A DNA stretch of 64,000 nt, from contig OX419760.1 in NCBI GenBank assembly GCA_948567375.1, forward strand, positions 21,080,001 through 21,144,000, written 5' to 3'. Below the pieces are notes generated by a model, which saw only the letters and a program-made list of their open reading frames with translations, was not told where the DNA came from and ran no database searches. A program made the position numbers and the translations under genes. Positions 53,990 to 64,000 of the stretch are shown here, piece after piece. The DNA comes from Lunularia cruciata (lineage: Eukaryota > Streptophyta > Marchantiopsida > Lunulariales > Lunulariaceae). Each line of letters opens with the position of its first letter. Position 1 is the stretch's first letter.

Positions 53990-56900
53990 TGCTATGTGGT
54001 TGGATTTTGCACCGAAGTTCTAATGGAGCTGTGATTGCAGTGGCTCCTGCATCTACATAAGATAATTGCCAATTCTGCCTGCGATTTTTTATACCTGTCT
54101 AATCCCCGTCTCATTTTAAGGGAGAACAGGTACCCATGGAAGTTCACATGCATCTCTACCCCAACCTTACATTGGCCAACTGTTACTGGGGCACGAAATC
54201 CGACAAGCATGGAACTCCCTCTTTAACAAATGTCACCTAATTTTAGTTAAATTTGATCTGATCGGAGGCCCTGATCTAAAGTCGTTTGCGCACTTCTCAT
54301 TCCACATCCTTCCAACCATCGTCCGTCAAGGACGGAAACCAGTAGAAGTGGAAGTGGAGTGATCGAGGAAAAAGCCACATTAAATTTGCAGCAATGCGCT
54401 GATTGCGCAGCACTAAATGGTAGTGAATGGCCCTTGAATAATGGAAATCAAAAGGAGACGCTTTGGAGAGCCTACATTGCAGTAGAGCTCTCTACGAACT
54501 TCAGTGTCCAGACTAGCGTGTGCTGTCATGGACTTCACACTGGATTACGTAAGTTAGATGTTTATGGTCACAGAGCACGAACATGCTCTTACATGGTCGT
54601 TTAGCCCGCCCCTTTGCACGATTTCAGATAGCATGTTATCAGACCTCTTCGACAACATTGACAGCCAAACCGTGACACAAACCGGCAACAGCGTGGACAG
54701 GGTTCCTGTCGGCTAGCACAGTGCATAGTTCTAGTTCAGCAAAACAGCAGGAAGCACATCGGAAGGCAGAATCTTATTTCTAGTTGACCACACGCAGGTA
54801 ATTCAACTGAATTTCAGCTAACTGGTCAAGGTGTTCCTTTCGTCGTCGTCTCAGCTGCCAATCTCAACTTCTCAGTGTCAAAGAAACACGATCACTACAC
54901 GCAGAATCTGAGATAAAACTCTGGAGATGCGCGGCCCTTGCCAGTTGTCTGTGACCGTCGTGTGTAGCATGCATGAACGTGCAGATAAGTCCACAACCCT
55001 GAATCTGCAGCACCCATGCATTTTGACCCATCGGAGAACACTTCTCATCCATCATGTGGAGACTTACGACAAAAAAACCAGCGGTGCAATCTACCAACCA
55101 ACACTCTTTCAGTCCAATCTCAAGCACAATCATTACTGGTCGATGGTGTTTAATTAGTCAAAACTCGTGCTCAATCCACCCAGTAAATAATCATCTCTTG
55201 ATTGTACGGTACTTAATTGGTCCAATTAAAACTCGTGCTCAGTTCATGCCTTGAATTCTAACCAAAGTTACATTCTAGACTACAGTACTCATTCTAGTGT
55301 ATGAGGAACTCGAAGCCGTTTCCGACGACCACCGATCCCAGACTAGATTAACAACTTATCGTGTTAGTCATGACAGAACGGTGGGTTTTAGCCAGCCAAA
55401 GCACACAGCATTAGCAATACAGTTGCTTATGTTCCTATTCATACGATTAAGAGAAACTTGGGTGGAGTCTTGTTAACACGCTATGAATCTTGCTTGGTCA
55501 GCTCAAGATAGAAGAGTAACTTTACGTACGGGGTGAGCAAGCAAATAAGATTTTTTTTCGTGTTTTGTCGATTTTCTATCAATGAGTACCAACATGAGTA
55601 CCAACCTTCTCGAAATGAGTCTAGTGCAATATTCTCTCTTAATCGACAATGATCTTTAAGCTTTATTTCGAACGTTTCATCTGTCCGGAGGACCGTCTTC
55701 CAACTGCATTCCACTCTCGGATGTTGCAGATGATTTTAAGTCTACTGAAAAGTGTAGTGTCACTTAATATATGAATTATGTTCTAAGTGTATGTGTCGAC
55801 AGAAGAGGAACAAAATCTATAGGGACATAGAAACGCTAAGGACTAAATCTATCGTTAAATGAAGCACGACTTAGAATTTAAACACACAAAATTTTGCAAA
55901 AGTTTTCTAATTTATTAGTATACGATTCAAACAAGAGAAATTCTTAAAAGTTTGAACCATATAAGAAGCATACATCTTATTCAGGAGTTCAACTTTCTAA
56001 AATTCATCACATTGAGAAAATCACATAAGAACACCCCAACTTAGTGTTATGAACTACTTTATAGCATAGAACAAGATAGACATGTTCTATATTTTAGGAG
56101 TCCCAACAAGTCCGCATTTACTTACAAGCAGACGCTTTTTCACATGAAATCGGCAGAGGTTTTTCATTTCTCGCGAGTAATGCAGACAGTTCTTGTTAAC
56201 TGTACAGTCCTGTTTGTAACATCGACTTTGAAGCTTCGATAATCTAGAGATGTGCGCACAAATATCCCATGAAATGCTTATATGGTCATTTATGGAAGTG
56301 AAGATCCTGTTGTGTTGACACATTCTTCGTGGGTTTTGGATATAGTAAAATTATGGATGGAGGCCGACTCATCGCTCGTTTTGTTGGTGGTGCGGCGGAT
56401 ATCACTGTCAAATGGATTACAAGAATATGATGTTACGAATGCGGATGTGTAAGTTTGGGAGATATCATAGATTGATCACCAGAAGCACACCCACCCTTAC
56501 TCTAAACCCTCTCTTCATGTGATATTTCTAGTAGATACAATGTCTTTTGAGTTAAAGTGAAGGGAAAATTAATAAAGATGGAGGTGGACTTCTCTGATGA
56601 AAATGTCATTTGCATTGTCAAGTCTTGGATCAAACAAAGGATTGTTTGAGAAATCTCATATGTTTATCTTCAATCACTGATTACGATGAAAAAAGCTTTG
56701 TACCAAAGAAAAGTCTCACAACCTCGGTAAGAAAACAGCCAGAGGAGAACTTTTTATTCGGTCTTTCTATTCATTTTGGAAGCAGCGATTCATTGAGCTA
56801 ACATTCAACACGATTAAGAAGCACATCGAAGACTCGCAGTCATCTGCAAAGATCTGTTCTACTTACTGTATATGGAGATGCAACAAACTTACAGTAGAGT

Positions 56901-59160
56901 ACAGAGAAAGTCCAGAACACCACACGCAGGACCTTCTTCGAACATGAATACTGTGCTTACTGTGCGCAGAAACGTGACATCCTGACGGTGTCGAGAGGAG
57001 TGTGGGGTGGGATGGAGGAACACTTGCTTTCAAGCAGCAGCCGAAAAGCATAAGTTGCCAGTCCACTTTCAGAAGAACGCGCTCTAAATTCATGAAACCA
57101 TTCAATGTTCTGAGGGAAATCAATCAATGTTCTGAAGGAGACAGTGCTGTCACTTTTAGTTATGTAGACAGGAAAGCAACCAGTTATTACTATGAGTTGA
57201 TTCCTTGGCACTTCTGCATTCACACTAGAATTTCACGGTTCTAAAGGCTCTTAGCTTTCCCAAGGTCGATACATCGGAGGGTGCTTTAGAATTCAACCAT
57301 ACTTCTGGTAGAAGAAGAGAGATGGAATGGGAACTAAGTTTATCAAGGGAACAAGTACAAGCTTCCATGTACCTCCTAATCAATCTTAGAAGAAAAGAAA
57401 GAAATAGTGAACACGGCAGCGCGCAATAACACATTTACAACAGACAAATCCACAAGCTCACAAGTTATGGCTACGGTTAAGGAACTTTCCCTGACTTTCT
57501 ACCAAGTCTCATAGCCAATCATGTAAAAGAGTGGAAATATCGAGACATCAGTTACCATTGATCATGTAATAAAGTGTTCAAAAATGCTCTCCGAACCAAT
57601 CGTCGATGAAAGAAAGTACTAACTTACGAACCCTTTTTATCCACCTTTTGAGTAGCGAGCATCCCCTATCACATGCTGCAAAAAGCTCCTTTAGTTCCTG
57701 CTCCAATGCTTGAGGAAAAGGAAAGAACTTTTGTCATAAGATTCACTGAGGGTCCTTGGCATATATGACAAGTCTTTCTGCTGGATACCATTTGCCGGTA
57801 TAAAGCTCCCTACGAGAATTATCCCTCATAGAGTCCATCCTTGTTCCAACTTCTCACAAGTGTAATCTTCGCCTTCTCCTCAGCACTTTAATAATAGGAT
57901 TAGTTCTAAACAAGACTCCTCGTTATGAACTGAGCATTATGGAAGAACATGATCTGTTAGGTTAAGCTTTGATTATGCTCTATATAGTATTGTGTAGATG
58001 CTTGAGAATGGACTCTCTTTGTGTTTTCAACCCCTTCTTTTATCTTATAAGCTGACAAGTACTCTGCCTTAGAAAGTGAATTTAAACCCCCCCCCCCAAA
58101 CAAAGTTAACCCCACGAGCATCACCCACAGGAAACTCAATCAAAACCTCCGCAAGCAACCCCACTAACATATCTGGTAGAAAACTGAATTGAAACCTCTA
58201 ATCAGCCCTCTAACATACTACTTTGCATTTCTTCTCTGCTATACAACAACCAAATTCTGCTTACTCAAAAACTGCAAACTCATCAAAACGAAGACACCAT
58301 CCGAGAAGTCGATAAGCCTTGGTCGTCCTTACTCTTGCCACCCTGTCTTCCCGGTGCTTACAAGTTATGAATCGGGCCGAGGGAACCATTTTGGGTAGCG
58401 AATCGGAGTGCTGTAGTACATACTCAGGGAAGTGGGCATCCACCCTCCTATCCATCTCATCTCATCCCATCCCATCCTGGCTCGAGATGAAAGAGATATA
58501 TACGAAATCCCTTTCCAATCCTGCCTTATAAGAAAAGGACGTCAAGCTACCGTAGTAGCAGTCAATCTCATGCGGCATGTGGACCCACATGCAGCATATC
58601 TGGAAGTGCAAGATTTATGGACCCAACACCGTTACGAGAGAGCCGCAAAAGAGAAATCTCGGGATTCTTGAGCAGCAAGCGGACCTGGTTGATTGATGGA
58701 AACCCCACGAGATAAGTAAAGGATAGGAGGCGAGGAAGAATATTTGGCAGCAAGGTAAGTTTAACAATTTGACTTATTGGTGAGGAATGAAGAACAAACC
58801 ACCTGGAGGGAAGTGTGAGGATGGAGCAGAATTCGCCAATGAGAATCGAGATCTGGGGAAGAGGACGCGAATAATCAACCAGAGGAAATAAATAGGAAGT
58901 GAATGCCATGCGCTATGCCATAGAGCAATAAAAGACAATAACGTTTCTATTTCCAAAATCCCCGTCTGGGCCAAGCTACTCTGTGGTGGGTGGCAAGTTA
59001 AATTTGACCAGGGACCTGTCCTGTTGCAAAGGTAGCCGAGTATATCTCACTACATAGAAATCGTGCCCTGGTAATCGCCCCGGATAACGTTAAAAAGAGT
59101 ATCAATCAGATGATGATTGATGAGCTCTTTCCAACCTTCCTTCTTCCTTAAAGTTTCCAT
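53990..59160. other. intergenic DNA, no confident gene
   Basis: I looked on both strands for splice-joined domains, tRNA arms and known motifs and found none. Short open frames (such as 54,359-54,604, 54,864-55,133 and 58,568-58,909) show no family signature. Local features are an 11-C run in 58,087-58,097 and a catcccatcccatcc patch at 58,460-58,480. It could hold a lncRNA or an unannotated gene. Confidence 0.4.
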
Positions 59161-59163
59161 GTT

Positions 59164-59430
59164 TTGTGTGGCCAAAATGAAATGGCACATGATGGAGAAG
59201 CAACTCTTATCCCCCTCCCCACTCAAAGGCGAACTTCTTCTCTTCTCGGCCCTTCACCCGCAAAAGTCCAAATCGAGCGCTTCCGCTCCAGCGTATTCGT
59301 TCTCGTCTTCCGCATATTCGGAGGTTCGATCCTCATGCTCTACGCGGGAGCTCGTACTTATGTCGATGATGGAAGCATCGTGTCAGCGCTTCGTGACTTC
59401 CGCTTGTCTATCTCAAGAGTTGTGAGATAG
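59164..59430 (+). CDS. hypothetical small protein or exon, 88 codons
   Basis: An open frame starting MCGQNEMAHDGEATLIPL, with PTQRRTSSLLGPSPAKVQIE, a hydrophobic stretch RSSVFVLVFRIFGGSILMLY (one possible membrane segment, about residues 42-61), and the end DDGSIVSALRDFRLSISRVV before a TGA-type stop. I do not recognise it. The residue composition looks more protein-like than neighbouring frames, but there is no homologue in view, and a second frame overlaps it (59,117-59,425). It may be an exon of an unannotated gene or chance. Confidence 0.25.
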   Translation: MCGQNEMAHDGEATLIPLPTQRRTSSLLGPSPAKVQIERFRSSVFVLVFRIFGGSILMLYAGARTYVDDGSIVSALRDFRLSISRVVR

Positions 59431-62045
59431 ACCGTATTCGGAAGATTGAGTCGTGTCCTTCATCCTTTTCGTTCAGGATGGATGGATGGACGGATGGATG
59501 CCAAAAGGAATATCAAACTATGCTACGTTTGCGTCTTTCAGCTCTACGTAGCGAGCGTGGACTAACTGACCCATTCACTGCGTTGGAGACGCGACCACCA
59601 TAATGATTTGGGAGCAGCAGCATCTCCAGTATTATTGGGATCAAATACGCGGAATATCGACCGGTTTATCTATAGCTAGCAATGTTTTAGAGGCTGTGAT
59701 CAAGACTCCGATTTGAGTCGGTTTAATCACTTGTTAGCAGTGCTGCCCTGACTTAGCAGCAATCTAGAGGTAAGTAAGCACTGTTTATGCCCAAGATGAT
59801 TCAACTGCCCGCTCATCTCACATTTTCGTACAAATTTTCAGGACTCGACATTCAATCATGTGGAATTCCTCAATGGATATTATAACAGCTGTGAATCTTC
59901 AGCGATTGAGGAATGCATGTGAAGTTTGTATGTATGCTCCTTGTTTGGGTTATGAATGTCATTATGCATTCAAAGTGTAGCAATCGATTAAATTGTTAGA
60001 GTTAGAATCACTGAGATCATGTATATATTCTTAATGGTTGGTTTTTACCAATACTGAGCGAAGATGTCATATGGCTTTTTCTCTTTGTTTCTATATACTT
60101 CTTTTCTTTTTTTTGCGTGAGCTCTAATAGTCAGACGAGACCCCGTCAAACTATAAATATAGAATTACCTATTCCACTCCCTTGGTAATTTCTCAAATAG
60201 TTCTTGGAGTATTATTGAAAAGACCTCACCAATACGTTATTTATTGTGGGTCCTGGCTCGTTTCGACAGTCGATTTCAGTATCTATATATCACATTTACA
60301 TATGTGACAGATCTATTTTTATATTACTTATTTAAATCCAAAAAAAAATTCCTAAGGTAAACAAATTTATTTTTAAAATGCCCAAAATCCATTAAATAAG
60401 GTTAATTTCCTATCCTTGGAAAATAGACATATCGGAAGGAAAAAAATTATTTTATTCAAACATGTTGATCAAATGGGTGTTCCGAGTTTATTTTAAATGA
60501 TAAATTTCAGTATGGTTTAATGACCTTTATATATGTATATAATCTCAAAATTGAATATAATGTACTCTACAAAATATAGACTTTTAAATAGACTTTTAAG
60601 TCTTATACAATAGTTGAGATTTCCCTGAAGCAAAGCAAAGATGAATACATTTTTCCTTCTTTTAAGAGCATATTTCTCAAAAAGCAAGGGAGAAGTTTAA
60701 GCCTAACTCAATAAGAAAATTGACACACATAACTTTATCATACTGTAATCATGTTGCAATAACAAATTTCATATTTATTGCCACCTTCACAGGTAGATAT
60801 TTATAAATATATGTATATATATTATTTAGTATAAAATATATATTAATTTATAATATAAATCATATTAATTTGAAAGTGTATTCTTACATTGATATAATCT
60901 ATCCCATGTTTGATAAAGAAATTTTAACTCTTTTAACGAGAATATTTAGTCAAACAAATTTATTATATGATTATACTTGCATCAAACTTCTTTCATACTT
61001 TAAATAAAATAAAACATTCATTATCAAATCTAACATAAGTGCAATACTTGCATCACACTTCTTTGATTCTTGAGATAAAAGAAAATATTCAAGGTTAAGT
61101 CTAACATAAGTCTTTCTATGAGTTCTTTGATATTATAATCATAATGGACCTTTCTATTTAAATTATCAAAGTCTTCATATCTTATTTTCTTAATGGAGTT
61201 GCAAACAAAATTGAACCTTATTTATGATGTACACAGTATTTTAAATTTCCAATTTGATGATATAGATCAGATATTTCCAATTTATGCTTTATTTATTTAT
61301 TTATTTTAAATAAATTTAAAAAATATCATTAATTATTTTCATGTTGACCTAATGTTTGGCTTGATGCAATCTTAAACGATTCTCATTTTTTAAATCTCAA
61401 ATATAACAAGTTTAGATTATGTAATGGAAAATGTAATAGTTTTAAATCTCAAATATAATAATTTTAGATTACATAATGGAAAATTTAATAAAAGATTCTC
61501 AAAATGAGAATTGATACATGTAAGAAATTAAAAGAAAAGAAAACTCATCAATCTATGCAAACTATGGAACTTAGTCATCTTATCCAAAGGAGCTAAAATA
61601 AGCTAAGTTTTGTTGGTATAAGAATTAGTAGTTTGTATCTAGGATATCAAATTATATAATTCATATGGTATATATATGCCATTATTGGAGTATCTAAAGA
61701 ATAAGTATCATGTAATACACTTGCCCCATTATTCATTGTACTAACTAGTGCTCTCTTATTGAAACACTCAAATAAGCATAATCTAGTCAAATTGACTTCC
61801 TCCATATTGCACAAACAACAAAAATACTTTTGTAGAGTATCATTGGAAGAAAGAACCATCACTTAGTACTAGTACTATTAGAACTTAGCACTTATAATGA
61901 TAAGCGTTAAGTTCTAATAGTTCTTTCTTATTTTCGTATTATACCATTCTTTTTTTCTTCAGAACAAATGATATTCAAACAAACGATGATTTATAATAAG
62001 CTACAAAATAGGAAAGTGAGACTCTTATGGTAAGCTCTTAACATA
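59431..62045. other. increasingly AT-rich intergenic DNA
   Basis: There is a (GGAT)n-type microsatellite at about 59,474-59,500. From about 60,250 the DNA is very AT-rich, with tttatttatttatttatttt near 61,285. Two similar 50-bp stretches, at about 61,388-61,430 and 61,441-61,485, carry tttaaatctcaaatataa(c/t)aa and form a local direct repeat. No gene is seen. Confidence 0.5.
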
Positions 62046-62050
62046 CTTGG

Positions 62051-62565
62051 TGTAATACCAAGAGCTAGCCATATGATCTAGATATGAAATTCGGTTTTGT
62101 AACATCTAGAATGATGTTATACATGATGGTCAAAATAGATTAGATAGAAGTATCACCAAAAGAGTACTTCTCCTAATAGAGCAGAAACCAAAATAGACTT
62201 GAGAACCTTAGAACCAATAGTTAGACATATGATTTAAAGGTGAGAATTGGTTAGGTAACATTTGGAAGGATGTTACACATGATGGACAAACAGATCAGAA
62301 AGAGGTATCACCAAAAGGGGACTTCTACTAATAGAGTAGGAATCGAAATATGCCTGAAATCTTTGAAGGCAATTTCGGAGGCCTAAACGGATGAATTAGG
62401 CCTCAAAAATGTGGGTTACCTATCTGTATGCTTAATCCTATGGTGGAGCTTCCTTGGAAGAGATCCTCTTTGTCTATATAATAAAGAGAAGGTGCTCCTT
62501 TGGGGCACCAAATGTTGAGTGTGTAATTTGTGTTTTCTCTCTTTTCTTGTCCTCAGAATATTACA
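62051..62565 (+). repeat. solo C-type LTR with CTTGG duplication
   Basis: TGTAATACCAAGAGCTAGCC to CCTCAGAATATTACA, plus orientation. It is flanked on both sides by CTTGG (62,046-62,050 and 62,566-62,570). It has both roughly 150-bp units but lacks about 200 bp in the middle (around 62,412) relative to 42,174-42,904. There is no internal element sequence, so it is the product of LTR-LTR recombination or a solo remnant. Confidence 0.95.
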
Positions 62566-62664
62566 CTTGGCTATTATTTTATTTTTTATATACATATTTA
62601 ATATTTATCTATAAGTAAATATAAATTTAAGGTTAGAGAAACAAGAAAGTAACTACTATACTTT

Positions 62665-64000
62665 TGTAATATCATCAGCTAACAAAATAATTGTATGGGA
62701 AAATGGCCTTGTTGATATCTTTTGAGATGTTATACATGATGGTCTAAATAGATCAAATAGAAGAGTCTCCAAAAGAAGACTACCATTAATAGTGTAAAAG
62801 CCAAAAACACACCAAAAGCATCAAAGCCAATTTTGGAAGCCTAAATGAAAGAATTAGGCCTTGAAAAAGGAATTCTTACCCCCCTCTTTGATAGAAAAAG
62901 CATTGCATTCTCCCTTTCTCCCATTTCCCCTTGTTTGTCATTGAGATCATTCTAATAGTACCTCTTCCATGTTGTTTTGAGCTTCTCCAAAGAAGATTTT
63001 CTAATGATTCCCCAAAGATGAAACTTGTTTGACCAACCAAATAGGACAAGGATCAACATGTCACCAATCCATGCATCTAATCTAATAATGTATTTCATTT
63101 ACATGTCACCAATACATGTATATAATCTAAAGGTGTAGCAAGAGGATCCTCTTTGCTACATAATAATGACAAGATGCTCCTTTAGGGCATCGGAGTTTTT
63201 TTAAGAGTTTCAATCTTATGTGCTTCTTGAGCTGTTACAATAGTATCAGAGCAAGTGCATTAATCTAAGTGAGTGGATCACACCACTTGGAGGAACACAA
63301 GCTATTGAGATTGCATAATTTTGATGATAGAAGGAGTAGTGTAGATTATGAAGTTGGGTGTTTTGGAGAGAGGATGGGATAGATCTTATTGGAGGACAAT
63401 TTCTAATACCTAATTCTTTCCTCAATTCTTTCCACATCAAGATTATGTACATCCAATGTGAGCAAGTAAGAGTGTACTTTGTTTATTATTTTGGAACAGA
63501 TTTATGGAGATATTAATAAATTTTCCAAACCTAATGATTCTACCTATTTTTATATAGAATAGAGAGTATAGAATAGATTTGATGATTTACATTATGTTAT
63601 GATGCAATGGATCTAAATATACCTATCCTTACCCTTTCAACGATCAAATAGAAATTTTTTATATAGTTAGTCCAAAAGTGATGTTTGGGGATTTTGTAGT
63701 TCACAATTTTTGTGAGGAGTATTATTAATGAGTGATAGCCTTTGAGGTCCCAAGGGGCGAAGCTATTTTCTTCACCCCTCCCCCCCCCCTCCCTCTCCAG
63801 TTGGTAGTCCAAATAGTCTATGCTATTTCCCAAGTGATTATATCAACCTTGTAGAAGTAAGTAGTATCTATCAAGAGTCCATAGTGTGTACAAATCATGG
63901 AACTAGAATGGAAGGACATGGTGCAAGGAATATAAGGGATGTTCAATGAGTTTTGAGAGATTAAGAAGATAGTGGAGGCATTACAAAGTCAAGTACATAC
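62665..64000 (+). mobile_element. E: C-related element, 5' end, runs out of the window
   Basis: LTR 62,665-63,239 (TGTAATATCATCAGC to GAGCTGTTACA) with only one copy of the unit that is duplicated in C1 and C2. A priming site follows (TAGTATCAGAGC, 63,241-63,252), then a leader with HIKIMYIQCEQVRV and SPKVMFGDFVVHNF-type residues, as in C1, and the gag start at 63,897 (MELEWKDMVQGI, a stop, GMFNEF). A relative of C in plus orientation, older by its divergence. The rest lies beyond 64,000. Confidence 0.85.

Noticed and set aside
63770-63800. C-rich run as a structured regulatory element
   Set aside because: A simple homopolymer-like patch within the degenerate leader of E with nothing conserved around it in C1.

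Overview
The window looks like nuclear DNA of a land plant. It holds one recognisable host gene, the nucleolar ribosome-biogenesis factor SAS10/UTP3, split into 15 exons by 14 GT-AG introns, next to a thick bed of decayed Ty3/gypsy LTR retrotransposons whose priming sites resemble the usual plant initiator-tRNA-Met sequence. Families with chromodomain integrases, and one with a PHD-type finger after the integrase, would fit a non-seed plant (moss, liverwort, lycophyte or fern). The lineage is an inference from style and cannot be settled by reading alone.

Layout. 1-4,880: weakly informative AT-rich DNA with one diverged LTR-like repeat (about 1,760-2,165) and a forward-strand gag relic. 4,880-6,549: fused fragments of two other families (C3 on minus, B3 on plus). 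6,550-11,635: plus-strand chromovirus B2 with two LTRs, a priming site and a degenerate gag-pol. 11,636-18,550: minus-strand element D of another gypsy lineage, cut off inside its integrase by B2. 18,556-46,138: a long minus-strand element A whose body is split by two later insertions: B1 (23,947-29,255, 5-bp duplication CCAAA) and C1 (30,034-42,904, AAAGC). C1 is itself split in its protease by C2 (33,966-40,240, TTAGG). This three-level nest is supported by exact target-site duplications. 46,139-46,931: a spacer and an inverted copy of the A-type repeat.

46,932-59,900 is a different kind of DNA: the SAS10 gene (47,955-53,447) with a telo-box and an MSA-like site upstream, then about 6 kb of 3' flank without a confident gene. 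59,900-64,000 is AT-rich again and ends with a solo C-type LTR (duplication CTTGG) and the 5' end of an older C-like element E that leaves the window.

The retroelement genes follow the gypsy order gag, protease, reverse transcriptase, RNase H, integrase. B and C end in a chromodomain; A ends in a PHD-type finger. Nearly all copies carry stops and frameshifts; C2 is the best preserved. The most interesting points are the heat-shock-element arrays in the B LTRs, the PHD finger after the A integrase, protease active sites that depart from D-[ST]-G (DPG in both C copies), shared defects in the two B copies, and a chimeric 5' end in C2.
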